A DNA stretch of 64,000 bases from assembly GCA_031216915.1 (NCBI GenBank), contig CM062288.1, forward strand, positions 183,360,596 to 183,424,595. Reading direction: 5' to 3'. The DNA comes from Pictodentalium vernedei (Eukaryota > Mollusca > Scaphopoda > Dentaliida > Dentaliidae). The notes under the pieces were generated by a model, which was not told where the DNA came from, did not search any database, and saw only the letters and a program-made list of their open reading frames with translations. Positions within the stretch are counted from its first letter, which is position 1, and each line of letters starts with the position of its first letter. A program made the translations under genes and the position numbers. Positions 30,070 to 42,771 of the stretch are shown here, one piece after another.

Positions 30070-31150
30070 GCCATTCATGTATCTTTCTGTCCATTTATTT
30101 GGCTGTTCTAACTTTATCCGGTTCATAAAAAATTATTTGATGGACTAATCTTATTCATACTTCACACAATGATTGCTTATGACCCAAGGGTGTGCCATGA
30201 TCTTGACCCGAGGTCATAGCTCCATGGTAAATGTCACTGACCATTTGATTGATCCTCCATTCTAACTTTGTCCAGTCCATAAAAAATTATTCAGAGGACC
30301 AATTTTGTTCCTACTTCATGTGTGACATGATCTTGACCTGAGGTAATAGCTCCAAGGTCAAGGACCATTCGTTTGTTTGTTCCTTCATTCTAACTTTGTC
30401 CTATCCATAAAAAAAATATTCAATTAACTGATCTTGTTCATACTTGACATAATGATTGCTTATGATTCAAGAGTGTATCATGACCTTGACTGTTTGTTTG
30501 TTTGTTCCTCCATTCTGACTTTGTTCAATAAAATAATATTCAATGGATTGATCGTCTTCATACTTCCCACATTGGCACAATGCTTGCTTATGACCCAAGG
30601 ATGTGCCATGATTTTGACCCGAGGTCATAGCTCCAAGGTACAGGTAACTGACCATTCAATTGTTCCTCCATTCTAACTTTGTCCAGTCCATAGAAAATTA
30701 TTCAGGGGACCAATTCTGTTCATACTTCGAACAACAATTGCTTATTACTTAAGGGTATGTCATGACCTTGATGCAAGGTCATAGCTCCAAGATCAAGGTC
30801 AGAGACTGTTCATTTGTTTGTTTCCCCATTCTAACTTTATCTGGTCCATAATTATTCAGTGGGTTGATCTTGCTCAATTAACACCATGATTGTTTATGAC
30901 TCAAGGGTATATCAAGACCTTGACCCAAGTTATTAACTGTAAGGTCAAGGTCTTGTTAATAAAAAATTATTCACTGGACACCTCTTGTTCATACTTCACT
31001 AATGGTTGCTCATCACTCAAGTGTGTCGTTCATACTTCACACTGTGCTTGCACTTTACTCAAGTATATCATGAACAATGACCTTTACCCAAGGTTATAAC
31101 TCTAAGATAACTGAGCATTCACCACTTATGACATACACCAAAAACAATCT
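30070..31150. repeat. Tandem array, about 180-bp unit, rich in AGGTCA
   Basis: Units share TGCTTATGACCCAAGGGTGT, then GACC.GAGGTCATAGCTCCAAGGT, CCATTCTAACTTTGTCC and TTCATACTTC. An exact TCAAGGTCA lies at 30,793-30,801. Confidence 0.87.
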
Positions 31151-31389
31151 ATTTTAAATGAGATTTTGACAGCTACACTTGTTTGAGTTTGTATTACAAA
31201 CTATCACCACTATGTTTTACCTTTGGACTCATAATCGGGAAGCATGTATCAGCTCACCTGATATTTTTAGCTCATCACTTTTGTCCGACGTGCATTGTCC
31301 TGCGTCAGACGTCATGCATTAAATTTTCTCCTCAAAAACCACAGAGCCAGTTCAAGTTTAAGTTTATGTGAGTGATGGTACTGAAGGGG

Positions 31390-32830
31390 CATTGCATTTT
31401 TGTTCAAACCAATGTGCTGTCCCAGTGGGGAGGAAATGGAGGAAAAATATCCCAAATTTTTAAAATGTTCTTATGAACCAATGGATGTAGTGATTCCTTT
31501 TTGTTATATTTTTGTTCATATTTGGGCTCAATACAGAAATCTTCTTCTTCAGAACCACAGTCACAATCTTTTAATGTTTGGTATATATCATTGTTATGAG
31601 GGTCAAATTCAAGATCGTTCAAATCAAGTCTCTCGATTAATATTTGAGCTTCCTGTGGGGCCCAAATTTTAACTTAGTGCAATATGGGGGATAATCTTTA
31701 AAAATCTTCTTCAGATCCACCAGCCAGAATCTATTCATGATTGGTATACAGCATCCTTAGGGAGGTTAGCTCTCATTTTGTTCAAACCAAGTCCTTGGGT
31801 TAATATTTGGGCCTCCCATTGGAGACCGAATTTTAACTTGGTCCACTATGAGGAATAATCTTCTTCTCCAGAAACAACAGTCAGAATCATTTAATAAATG
31901 GCATACAGAAATTTTATGGGGGTTGGATTCAATTTGTTCAACTCAACTCATGTCCATCGATTGATAATTGGGCTCTCCAAGGAGCCCAAAATTTAACTTG
32001 ACACAATATGGGGAATAATCTTTGAAAATCTTCTTCAGATCCACCAGTCAGAATTGTTTGATATTTGGTATACAGCATCCTTAGGGAAGTCAGATCTAAG
32101 TTTGTTCAAATCAAGTTGTTGGGTTAATATGTGGGCTCCCTATTTGGGCCTGGATTTTAACTTAGTCAAATATGAGGAATAATCTTGAAAACTCTTCTTC
32201 TCCTGAAACATCAGTCAGAATCATTCAATATATGGCATAGAGAATCCTAACGGAGATTGGATTCAATTTGTTCAACTCACGTCCATCGGTTAATAATTAG
32301 GCTCTTTAAGGGAGCTCAAATTTTATTTTAGTGCAATATGAGGAGTAATCACTAAAAATCTTCTTCTGATCCACCAGTCAGAATCTTTTAATATTTGGTA
32401 TACAGCATCCTTAGGGAAGTCAGATCTAAGTGTGTTCAAATCAAGTCTTTGAGTTAATATTTGGGCTCCCCATCGGCGCACAAACTTTTAACTTAGTCCA
32501 ATATTAGGAATAATCTTAAAATCTGCTTCTTGAGATACAATTAGAATTTGTGATATTTGGTATGCAGCATCATTAGAGGGTGCAGATTCAATTTGTTCAA
32601 ATAAAGTCCCTAAATTGATATTTGTGTTCCCTACAGGGGTGGGGAGGGGCAAATTTTAACATAGTGCAAAATTGGTAATATTCTCAAATTCTTTTTCTCC
32701 AGAACCACCAGTCAGAATCTTTTGATATTTGGAATGCAACATCCTTCAAGTTCGTTCAAGTTAAGTCCCTAAGTTGATATTTGGATTCCCTAGTTTTGCA
32801 TTACTGAAAATCTGGGCATTATTTTTGTGG
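31390..32830. repeat. Tandem array, reverse orientation of the 24-kb family
   Basis: Units share TTGTTCAAATCAAGTC, TTAATATTTGGGCTCCC, ATCTTCTTC.GATCCACCAG and TTTGATATTTGGTATACAGC, the reverse complement of the array at 24,086-25,500. Confidence 0.87.
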
Positions 32831-33422
32831 TAGCATCCCAATACTAGAAAAAAATCATCTGGCATGGACAATAGAGTTATAAATAATTAAATAACTTCAT
32901 TTCTCTGTAATGTTAACTAACCATAGATGCCAGTTAAATCCTTCTTTAAACAGCTATGGTCAGGTGAGTGCCTCAGATCCGATGGGGCCATTTTGTCTTG
33001 TTTCTAACTCAGTTTTTTTCACAAGCACTGAGTCCAGGGGATATGGTATCATCAGTGATAATCCATGGACATCCACTACTGACATCACAGACAATACAGT
33101 ATCACATGCATACAGCTATAGCTCTTGTGTGAGCCTTTATAACTTATATTTCCTTTTTATCAAATCCGAATGAAAAGTCCTGATTACAAATTCAAATCTT
33201 GGAAAAATTTTGTCTATCCATCCAGAAAATTGAGTCTTAGTCATGACTCTGTAATGACTGGATGGATTTTCACAAAACTTCACACATGGGAAAAGGACAA
33301 AGGGAATGTGTAGTGTTGTGCAACACCACCAGGAAAAATGACAAAGGTCAGGGTCACCTGATTAAGCAACATATTTGCAAACTTTTGTCTGTCCATCATA
33401 AAAATTGTGCCTTAGTCATTAT

Positions 33423-33566
33423 AAGTTATGGGGCTTTCAGTGGGTGGATATGGTGTGATATAAGGCGAAGTGAGATCAATATTAGGCGAGGCCGAAGGCC
33501 GAGCCTAATATTGATCTTTCTGAGCCTTATATCACACCATATCTGCCCACTGAAAGCCCCATAACG
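33423..33566. mobile_element. Hairpin MITE, arms about 60 bp
   Basis: Left arm from AAGTTATGGGGCTTTCAGTG; right arm ends CACTGAAAGCCCCATAACG. The centre reads AGGCGAGGCCGAAGGCCGAG. Confidence 0.88.
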
Positions 33567-35089
33567 TATTTATTATGCCAATCCTTTGAAAGAGACACAA
33601 CCATAAGTGTACCTAGATTCCTAGCGCAAATGTTCTGTTATCACTATCAGGGAATTTCCCGGTTTTACGACACGTGAAGGTCATGCTAGTAGCAGGCGCT
33701 GAAACAACAGAGTTTTCTTCTCAATAAACAGGAATTTATATTAACAATTCACAACTTTAATTCAGTGTTAAGTACTGGAAAAATAAATCAACTGGAGCAA
33801 ATGGATTAACAATTCTTTCAAGTGGGAACAGTTTCATTCATTATTTGTTATTAATGGTGATATTAATGTTTCTATACATGTCGTTTTAGTGGTTTATTTA
33901 TTGTATTTATTCACATTTGTTTATTAAAATTTCTCAAAGACTGGAAGAAACGTATTATAGTTGTACGTTGCTCAACAGACACACACGCAAAATTATTTGT
34001 TGTTCGTTGAACATGCAAAAATAGGAAAAACATCGAAGGGAGCATTGGATGTCAAAAAAAAAAATGTCGGAACTGACCGTATATAAGCTATATATGCGGT
34101 CAGCTCGATGATACAGTCTCATATATGGTCACTAGATATTGAAGCTGATTGGTCAATAACAATTACTGGCATAATAAAACTCTATATTGGCTGGGTGTAT
34201 TTTCACCAAATTTCACACAAGGGTAAAGAACAAGTGGAAGGTGTGCTGTACAGCACCGTCAAGTCAGAGTGACAAAGCTTAAGGTCACATGATATATTTT
34301 GTTTGTCCATCCGGAAAAATTTGTCTTGGTCATAACTCTGTAATGTGTGACAAGACTTTGTACAAACTTTAAGGCAAAGGACAAAAGAGAAGGTGTGTTG
34401 TGCAGCTGCAGAAGGTCTGAATGACAAAGGTCATGATCACACTGTTATTAAAAATAAAATATAAAAAAAAATTGTTTACCTGGAACATTATGAAAAATTT
34501 TGTCTGTCCATCTGGAAAATTGTTACTTAGTCATTGCTCTGTAATGGAAGGGTGGATTTTCACAAAAACTTGAGACAAGGGTAAAGAACAAAGGGATTGT
34601 GTGTTGCACACCATCAGGTCTGAATGACAAAAGTGAAGGTCACACAGTTATGAAAGATCTTAGAAAAATATTTTATCCATCTGGAAAATTGTATCTTAGC
34701 CAATGGGAAGGTGTGTTGTACAACACTTTCAAGCCTGAATGACAAAAGTCAAGGTCACAAGATTATGAATACTCAAATCTTCGAAACATTTGTCTGTCTG
34801 TGCAGAAAATTGTGTCTTCATCATAACTCTGTAATGGCTTGATGGATTTTCATGAAACTTTACACAAGGTTAAAGGACAAAGGAAAGGTGTGTTGCACAG
34901 TACCATCAAGAGTGAATAACAAATGTCATGGTCACATAATTATGAAAAATGTTGTATGTCTGCCTGGTAAATTGTATGTAGGTCATATCTCTATATTGAC
35001 TAATGGATTTTCACAAAAATTCACACAAGGATAAAGGACAAAGGGAAGGTGTGTTGTATAGCACATTGATTAAAGTCAAGGTCACATGA

Positions 35090-35740
35090 TTAATAATAAT
35101 ACTTTATTGCACAATCAAAAAAATAAAAAGTGGTATGGCACTACAAACTACACAAATAAATTAAAGTAAACTAGCACAATTCAATATTCATGAACAGTAT
35201 GCCTCATGATGCCCAGACCTGTTACATAGATAACATGGAGGTAAAAAATAATGTAGCTCCTTACTAGTTAAATACTCAGATATTATGTAAAAGTTTGTAC
35301 ATCTCGCACACAAGTAGCTCCTTACTAGTAAAATAGAGAGATATGGCAACGTCTGAACATCATGCACACAAGTACATTCAAAGAAACATACCATTACTAT
35401 CACTCGTCAGCACTTGTCTGATCTTCATGACAGACAGGTGATGTATCACTCACCTCCGAATTGCTCTTTGAGAGGCATCCCAAACTGCCTGTACTGCAGT
35501 TTCAGTAGCTAAAATGATATTTCAGGTTCGTCGCATTGAAACGACGACCTGTGTACTCACGTTGGTTAAATCATCATTTATTTTGCCCGAGAATAGTTTC
35601 CGTAATATACTGGCCAAGTGATAACATTACTTCCCGGTCAGTACTTTGAAAAAGTATGTGAGTTTTTTCTATCACTGAACGATTACAAAAAGTAGGAAAT
35701 GTTTTTAAAACTGTTCGGAAGAGTCTATCACGCATTATGA
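35090..35740 (-). mobile_element. Insertion of about 650 bp, unidentified retroelement-like
   Basis: It interrupts a tandem unit between GTCACATGAT and TTATGAAAACTCAAATCTTGG. It begins TTAATAATAATACTTTATTG, which on the minus strand is a 3' tail of short AT repeats, suggesting a non-LTR or SINE-like copy. It contains an internal duplication (AGCTCCTTACTAGT.AAATA at about 35,251 and 35,316). No coding frame recognised. Confidence 0.5.
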
Positions 35741-37150
35741 AAACTCAAATCTTGGAAAAATTTGTATGTGCAGAAAATTGTTTGTTAATCATAACTCCAT
35801 AATGGGTGGTTGGATTTTCTAGGAGAAAGAGAAAATATACTGTGCATCACCCAGTCCGAATAACAATGGTCAAGGTCAGTCGATGATGATGAAAAATCTT
35901 TAAAGAATTCTGTCTGTCTGTCCAGAAAATGATGACTTAGTCATAACTCTGAAGTTGGTGGATAGATTTTGACAAAATTTCACACAAGGACAAATGGAAG
36001 GTGTGTTGTGTCACACCATCAAGTCCAAACGACAAAAGTCAAGATCACACGATTAGGAAAACTCAATTCTTAGAAAAAATTTGTCTCTCTCTCTGGAACA
36101 TTATATCCAAGTCATAACTCTATAATGGCTCGATGAATTTTAACGAAACCTCACACAATGGTAAAGAACAATGGGAAGGTGCATAGTACAGCACCGTCAA
36201 TACTTAATGACAAAGGTTAAGGTCACATGATTATGAAAACTTGAATTTTATTAGCATTTATTCAAATTCCGAATTTTACATATTATTCCAAATTATTTGC
36301 ATATCTGGCTATTTGCCTGATCAATATCATTTCCTGAGACTTGTTTATTTTTTTGATAGCAAATTCAACAAATGTCAACATTTTATTTCAGAAAATGGGC
36401 ACTTTGGGCATAGGTTCTTAATTTGTAAGGACTTAGTAGTGACATGGTGCACCAATTTTTGAAGAACCACTTTTTACCCAATTCTTTCAGCCATGGGCTT
36501 TATCAAACAAGTTAAAATTGAATAAATACTCAGATGATCTTCAGGGCTGGCACGATTATGAAATTTCATGATCGACTTGTGAAGAAGAATAATTGATTAA
36601 AGTTGACTTTAATCGTACTCTGTGACCTCTAGAAAAAACTTAAAAGAAAACAATAGTTTTGGTCATTTAGTTCCTCGGGTCGGACATTTTTAGGCATGCA
36701 GGTATGCTGCATGCCTACTGCTCTCCACTGGGAGTATTCAGACTCTTGATCACTCTCAGGTGCAAATCCGAGTCTAGGCTCAGGTTTGGATCTGAGGTTG
36801 TCAGGAGTCTAATAATAGCCACACTGAGATTTAAGAAGGCAGCAAACTGAGAAGTGCAATTATAATGTATTCCCATACTTTCTAGAACATCAGATCTGGT
36901 GTCATGTGTTGCATCTTTATACTTTTTTCCCATATCAATTACAATGTATTTTGATATTCTACAGCCTCTGACACTTCTTATAAGCATGATGGGGAGTAGA
37001 GTAATAACTAATAATTCAATAGCTAAATAATTCAGCGGTAAAGGAGTGATGAAAACCCATAATCGTCGATTTTGAAATTATAGTCGATTATGGGTGTTTC
37101 CAATGATTAGTCATCTTCTTGATTAACCCTCAGCAAATTCACACAGCAAA

Positions 37151-37268
37151 TTTTTCCCATAATGCAACTAGGAATTTAACCAATTCAGTCTTGTTTGACA
37201 GAGCTCAGTGAGCTCTGTCAAATTAGATTGAATTGGTTAAATTCCTAGTTGCACCGTGGGAAAATTTT
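37151..37268. mobile_element. Hairpin MITE around GACAGAGCTC
   Basis: Arms of about 50 bp meet at GACAGAGCTCAGTGAGCTCT. A related shorter hairpin lies at 53,150-53,217. It sits 40 bp from the next TTAA-type MITE. Confidence 0.82.
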
Positions 37269-37310
37269 GCCGACGGCAATTTTGGTATTTTGACATCAGA
37301 GGGCAGAGAC

Positions 37311-37559
37311 TTAACCTTTTACCCAACGCAGACGATATCAAAATTTATTATTTTAAATATCATTTTTTCAAATTTTTCAAAAAAATTCAACAAAACCATA
37401 TCATGTGACCCCTCGTTGGAACGAGCTCGACGAGCTCATTCCAACGAGAGGTCACATGATATGGTTTTGTTGAAATATTTTGAAAAATAAAAATTTTTCA
37501 ACTGCTGAATTTGCATATTACACAGGCGGATGCGGCCGATTCATTGGGTAAAGGGTTAA
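37311..37559. mobile_element. piggyBac-type palindromic MITE, subfamily A
   Basis: TTAA at both ends, with inverted termini CC(C)TTTTACCCAACG and ATTGGGTAAAGGG. The central palindrome contains CATATCATGTGACCCCTCGT on both arms around AACGAGCTCGACGAGCTC. It lies about 190 bp upstream of the next exon. Confidence 0.9.
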
Positions 37560-37752
37560 GCATGATTGGCCTGATTATCTCTAGAATACTGGAAACTTAC
37601 CAAATCGTAGTTACATGAATACTTCTGTTAAACGAATAATTCACAGTGGCAAAGTGGCTATTCACAGAACAAGAATGAAGATAATCAACAGTAGATAGTT
37701 CACTAACTGATTTACATCTACAAATACTGAATCATTTGTTTTCATGTTTCAG

Positions 37753-38217
37753 AGTCAGAGTTTCAGAGAGAATCTAAATCAAGATCTAGGTTACAGGATC
37801 TTCTTGCACAACAGTCATTTGGTGTAGCTGGCAATGGTGGAATAATACTACCAGATATCAGGTTCCACTCACCAATATTACAAACCAACGATATAGCATA
37901 TCCATTACCTGTGGCCTTGAATGTTAATTACCAGAAACAATCATTGCCAAGCCATTCAGGCTTACATGTACCCACATGTTTGGATCAGAGGTCACATGTA
38001 CCATTTTCATATTCACCATTACTAATAAATCAAAATGGAAACAGACGAGAGGATGTGTCAAGAAATAGTTGTCTTCAAGCCCGAACAAATTTAGTGTCAG
38101 CATTGCCCTCCTGCTCTCCAAAAACTACGTTTTCTGAGCAGTGGGATCAAAACATATGGGCACCTCGTTACAGAATGATGTCCTTCCAAATGAACAGTTC
38201 TTCCTTGACACCATGTG
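37753..38217 (+). CDS. DMRT internal exon 2 (of those seen)
   Basis: The acceptor TTCATGTTTCAG ends at 37,752 and the donor GTAAGC begins at 38,218. Both borders are phase 1, and the whole 465-bp exon is open in the frame set by the DM exon. It starts ESEFQRESKSRSRLQDLLAQ and is rich in Ser, Pro, Asn and Gln, with IILPDIRFHSPILQ, HVPFSYSPLLINQ, and ends FQMNSSSLTPC. No known domain is seen. Such low-complexity tails C-terminal to the DM domain are usual in DMRT proteins. Splice phases agreeing on both sides are the main evidence. Confidence 0.82.
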
Positions 38218-38473
38218 GTAAGCCGTAGCGTGTTCAGTTAGGGGTAGAGCAGTCATAGTCGGTGTTACTGTAAATAGATTCTCAGTTTCCATGCAATAAC
38301 AATAGTTTCCTTTTGCATATGAAAATATAAATTTATACATGAATTGCCTGAAAGGTGTCAGTGAGAGGAATTGCCTTAGGAATTGATAGCTCAAATAAGT
38401 CAAATGTTCAAAGTCACTTTTACTGTGTTGCTATTAACAGATTTTCAATTTCCATGCATTACCTGTATTTTCG

Positions 38474-38560
38474 GGGGTGCGGTGGCTCAGTAGGTAGAGG
38501 TGCAGACTGCAAGCTGAGAGGCCATCGGTTCGAATCCCACCTGCGGCAACCACATTTTCC
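38474..38560 (+). mobile_element. tRNA-derived SINE head fragment
   Basis: GTGGCTCAGTAGGTAGAGG is an A-box-like sequence and GGTTCGAATCC a B box, spaced as in a tRNA. It interrupts a tandem unit. The head matches the SINE at 58,355-58,680, so it is not called as a tRNA gene. Confidence 0.75.
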
Positions 38561-38994
38561 TTTTGCATGAAAACTATAGTTTCGTGTGTAGCCTATAAGG
38601 TATTGGTGATGGGGATTGTCTTTGGGGTCAGTAGGTCAAGGGCCTAGATCAATGTTACTATAAATAGATTTATGGTTTCTGTGTAATAATTTTAGTTTCA
38701 TTTTGCATACAAAACTAGAACTTCATACACAGATTACTGATAAGACGTCAATGTACTCTATGATTGTGGTTGTACTTTGGATCGATGGGTCAAGGTATAT
38801 GTTTTAATAAATAGAATTTTGCTTTCTGTGCAATAACTGTTTCTTTCTGTGTACAAAACTATAATTCCATACACAGATAGTCAATAAGGTGTCATTGATT
38901 GGAATTGCATTTAGCAAGAATTTTTGGGGGTATCAACACATGTCGTGTATGGGACCCTTTCCCAATGACATTTGGACATGATTTTTCCCAATTC

Positions 38995-39240
38995 TTAACC
39001 CTTTACCCAACGAATCGCCTGCATCTGCCTGCGTAATATGCAAATTCAGCAGCTGAAAAAATATTTTTCGAAAAATTTCAACAAAACCATATCATGTGAC
39101 CCCTCTTTGGAACGAGCTCGTCGAGCTCGTTCCAAAGAGGGGTCACATGATATGGTTTTGTTGAAATTGTTTGAAAAAAATTAAAACATGATATTTAAAA
39201 TAATAAATTTTGAAATCGTCTACATTGGGTAAAGGGTTAA
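38995..39240. mobile_element. piggyBac-type palindromic MITE, subfamily A
   Basis: TTAACCCTTTACCCAACGAA at the left and ATTGGGTAAAGGGTTAA at the right. The near-perfect central palindrome reads TTTGGAACGAGCTCGTCGAG. Confidence 0.92.
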
Positions 39241-40007
39241 GCCTACATTTCCCAATCTCTTTTCCAACTTAGCAATTGAACATTAAATTTAAATTGCTTG
39301 CCCAGCAATGTCTTTTAATTCAAAGGCAAATGACAAGTTCTTCTTTAATAGTGTAAGAACAGTTTAATAGAAACTAAAGAGACAGCGTGAACATGATTCC
39401 ATGTGACTGTTTGTTATAAAAGTTACTTGTAGTGTACATGCAGTTTCTTACGCCTCGGCATTAATGTTCTCGGCTCAATTCAAATGTAAAATTTCTTAAC
39501 CTTTGTGTGTTTTTTGCCCTCCAAAACAAATCAGTTGGAGACCCCTTGTTGCAAATTTTCCCAATGGCATGGGCCCCAGACCCTTTCCCAAAGAGGCAGA
39601 ACAATCCCTGTTTTAGTGTTTAGGGTCAGTAGTTTGAAGGTCACAGTTACTATAGATTTTTGATTTCCATGCATTAACTTTAGTTTCCATTTGTGTGCAA
39701 AACTATGACTTCATACACGCATTGCCTAAAATGTGTTGACAATTGGGATTGCATTGGAGGTCTGCAGGTCAAGGTTACTTTTTCCAAAAATACATTTTTG
39801 ATTTACATGCAATATTATAATTTTAGGCCCGCACAAAATAGATGTTCTGTTTCTCCGGCGTTTTTTGTAAAAATGCATGTGGGTGGGCCGTTTTTTATTT
39901 TATTTTTTATTTTTGCAATTATTTCTTTGCCATCAAAAGTTCATGTTCTTGGTTTGTTTTATGTTTTAGGCCTCATAATCTACAGAATAGCATGGAGGTG
40001 GTGTATC

Positions 40008-40075
40008 TCGTCCCTTGAGTGCAAGAAGGCTTTGCAATGCTAAAGCATTGCAAAGCCTTGTTGCACTCCAGAGAC
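40008..40075. repeat. Hairpin, about 30-bp arms
   Basis: AAGGCTTTGCAATGC and GCATTGCAAAGCCTT flank TAAA, with imperfect outer arms (GAGTGCAAG, TTGCACTC). Confidence 0.85.
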
Positions 40076-40769
40076 AAATTTATCAATTTTATTAACTTGG
40101 ATAAAATATCAGACATAAACCATTTAATTTTTATAGTTTGCATTGGTTATAAAAAGAGAGCATGCGGCACCCAAAAGGACCAAGCAGGAGGGTCTGAGAA
40201 ACAGATTTTTAACATTTTTAGGCCTTTTTTTCCTTTATCCCAAACTAAAATTCATACACAGATTTCCTATCAAGTACAAAGTTTTCACTTGTGTGCAAAA
40301 ACTCCAAATGTATACCCAGATTGTCTATAGGGTGTCAATAAATGGGATTATGTTTGGGGTCAATAGGCGAAAGGCCAAGGTCATGGTCACTAAAATAGAA
40401 TTTTGGTTTGCAAACACTAATTTAAGTTTTCCTCTTGTCTACAAACTATAACTTCATACACAGATTGCCTATAAAGGTGGCGATCACTGGACTTGTGTTA
40501 GACAATGTTACTCAGATGCTTAATGACCTTTCAGATGCATTCTTTCATGACCTGCTTACACATAGCGGAATTCCACATATGATGTACTTAGCACATTTCT
40601 CACTGTCTGTATTGTATTGGCAGCATTTAATACACGCAGCAATCATGGTATAAACAGCTCCCATCACTATGTAGTGTAAAGTTTGTTCGAAATAAAGTTT
40701 CTTGGGCCAAATTTGGGCTCATTCCAGGAAGGGTACAATTTATGACCACACCCAAAGTTTCATTTTTAA

Positions 40770-40870
40770 TCCTGATTGCCCATGTGGGGGTACGGTGGCG
40801 CTGTGTACTGAGGCGTACTGCCCATCAATACTGCACTTGTCTTCAACCAGTGTTAACCCTGCTTGTGAGG
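40770..40870 (+). mobile_element. SINE body fragment
   Basis: CCTGATTGCCCATGTGGGG, then GTCTTCAACCAGTGTTAACC and CTGCTTGTGAGGAGTTAGT match the body of the SINE at 58,355-58,680. Head and tail are missing. Confidence 0.65.
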
Positions 40871-41389
40871 AGTTAGTGCATTGGGGAACCTTGCCCCCTA
40901 CATTTTGCCCCCCCCCCCCAAAAAAAAAAATAAATGGCTAATGTGAGTTTCACAAAACATAGAGTTCCAACATGGTCTCCTATTTAAGGCCACACATGCT
41001 ACAAATGCCTCAGATATGCTCTTAGAGCACTGAATTTTGTGAAATTATCTCGGGATGCCTAGTGCTAACTAAGATCTCAGCAGGGCTTGCCTTGAGTCAG
41101 GGCTGATCAGCCCAGGCCCCAAGATCAGCCCCGAGGAGCCCTTGCTGGGGTTTTTTTTTCAAGCCCCGACATTTTCCACAAAAAGCACTAACAATAATGG
41201 ACAAAATGGAAAATCAGCCCCGAAAAGGCCCCGACCTCAATATGTGGGGCACTTTTTTTAGGCCTCGACCATTTTACTCAAGGCGAGCCCTGGATCTCAG
41301 GTTCCCCCAGACCCCAAAACATTCTTGTACACCCCTCCTGGCTACACATCTGTTTCGATCTGATCATGAATGAAATTTTTTATTTTCAT

Positions 41390-42140
41390 TATGTTTGTAA
41401 AAATTTTCACAAAATTAAAAAAAAAAAACATATCATGTGACCCTTAATTGGAATGGGCTTGTTTATCTCGTTCCAATGGGGTTTCACAGGATATGGTTTT
41501 GTTGAAATTTTGTGAAAAATAGTTTTTTTTTCAACTGCTCAATCTGTAAATTACATTGAGAGTTTCGACAATTCGTTGGTCATGACTCTGACCACTATTA
41601 ATTCTTTACCTAACACGAAAGGTCGATGACACTTGCAAAGAAAATTTTTGAGTAACTAAAAAAATTTCAGCAAAAATAAAGCTTATGGCCGATCATTGGA
41701 ACAAATTCAATGAGCTCATTCCAATAAGGGGTCATAAGCTATGTTTTTGAGACAAGAAAATGAAAATTGAATGGCGATTTTTATGAATAGTGCTGGACAT
41801 GTTTGGCCATTATTTTGGTTAAAGGGTTAGTCCAGGGTGTCATCAATGATCCTATTTATTTATTGGGGTTTAACTACACTTTTGACGTTGTTTAACTCTT
41901 CACCTAACACAACTGTTCGACACTTGCAGAAAATGTTCTGCGATAACTAAAAAACTTTATTTTATACCTCAAAAACATAGCTTACGACCCTTCATTAGAC
42001 TGAGCTCAGGTAGCCCATTTCATTGAGAGGGTCACAAGATATGTTTTAGAGGAAAAAATTTTAAACAAAAGTGAATTTAAATGGCGACTGCTGTGAATAG
42101 TGCTGCTTATTTTTGGTAATTACATTTTAAGGAATAAGAG
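41390..42140. mobile_element. Three decayed piggyBac-type MITEs
   Basis: A degenerate subfamily A copy lies at about 41,390-41,580 (CATATCATGTGACCC, ATGGTTTTGTTGAAA). Subfamily B copies lie at 41,598-41,830 and about 41,892-42,135 (both TTAA..TTTACCTAACAC or similar, with ATAAGCTATGTTTTTGAG). A further core fragment is at 42,445-42,540. Confidence 0.75.
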
Positions 42141-42771
42141 TATTAATGTGATATCTTGGTAAAGCATAACATTATGGGAGACTCATCATGACTCTGATAC
42201 CAAAATCATCTATAAAAATAAAATAAGCACAGTCTTTCGATTTTGAAAATGGGAGGCTTGCTGTACACTACTTGTTACCATTTGAAGTGAAGCATGCTAT
42301 TGTTTAGTTCCAGCATAATTCATGGGGTATTGTTCACATATTTGTGCACAAATTGTATTATTTGGCCCACTTCCCACAAATAGATTTTAATCCATTACAG
42401 AAAAGGTATCAAAATTTTTGTCATTTTAATTTTTTCCCCCAATTCTTAAATATCACATGATATGGTTTTGTTGAATTTTATTCTACACAATTTGTATATT
42501 ATGCGGCAGATGTAGCTGATTTGTTAGGTATGAGTTAATCGCTCACTAGGGGAAACGAGGCACACTGTTGTCAACTCACAAAAAATAAAAACTGCATGAT
42601 GGCCCGCAAGAGTGACAGCTCGCTCCAAAATCAAAAGATTTGATAATCAGGTCAAATTTTTCTTGTTTGTATAACATAAACTTTTAGACTGGAACACCAT
42701 ATTTTATCAGGTCATTTCATTTGAGTCAGTATGAAAGACGAATTATACCACTAATCTGGTTTTCATTTCAG

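Larger units (their letters stand above)
33180..36240. repeat. Tandem array, about 180-bp unit, interrupted by insertions
   Basis: Units share TTTGTCTGTCCATC.GGAAAATTG, AGTCATAACTCTGTAATGG, TTTTCACAAAA.TTCACACAAGG, AAGGTGTGTTG and AAGGTCACATGATTATGAAAA. It is interrupted by a hairpin (33,423-33,566), a unique block (33,570-34,190) and an insertion at 35,090-35,740. TCAAGGTCA occurs at 34,749-34,757, 35,076-35,084 and 35,870-35,878. Confidence 0.87.
26501..37752 (+). other. DMRT intron, 11.3 kb, filled with repeats
   Basis: GT at 26,501 to AG at 37,751-37,752. It contains tandem arrays, at least four hairpin MITEs and homopolymer runs, listed separately. The stretch 36,240-37,140 is AT-rich with no gene or clear repeat recognised. 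Confidence 0.7.
38230..40520. repeat. Tandem array, about 170-bp unit
   Basis: Units share AGATTTTCAATTTCCATGCA, TAGTTTCCTTTTGCAT, ACTATAACTTCATACACAGA, TTGCCTATAAGGTGTCA and GGTCAAGGTCA.GTTACT variants. It is interrupted by a SINE head (38,474-38,560), a MITE (38,995-39,240) and a hairpin (40,008-40,075). Confidence 0.82.
38218..42771 (+). other. DMRT intron, 4.6 kb
   Basis: GTAAGC to TTTCATTTCAG. It holds a tandem array (38,230-40,520), a SINE head, MITEs and hairpins. The part 40,880-41,390 has a C/A homopolymer tract and no recognised gene. Confidence 0.75.

Noticed and set aside
38474-38560. Functional tRNA gene
   Set aside because: A and B boxes are present, but the segment matches the head of a SINE at 58,355 and interrupts a tandem unit; no full cloverleaf was traced.
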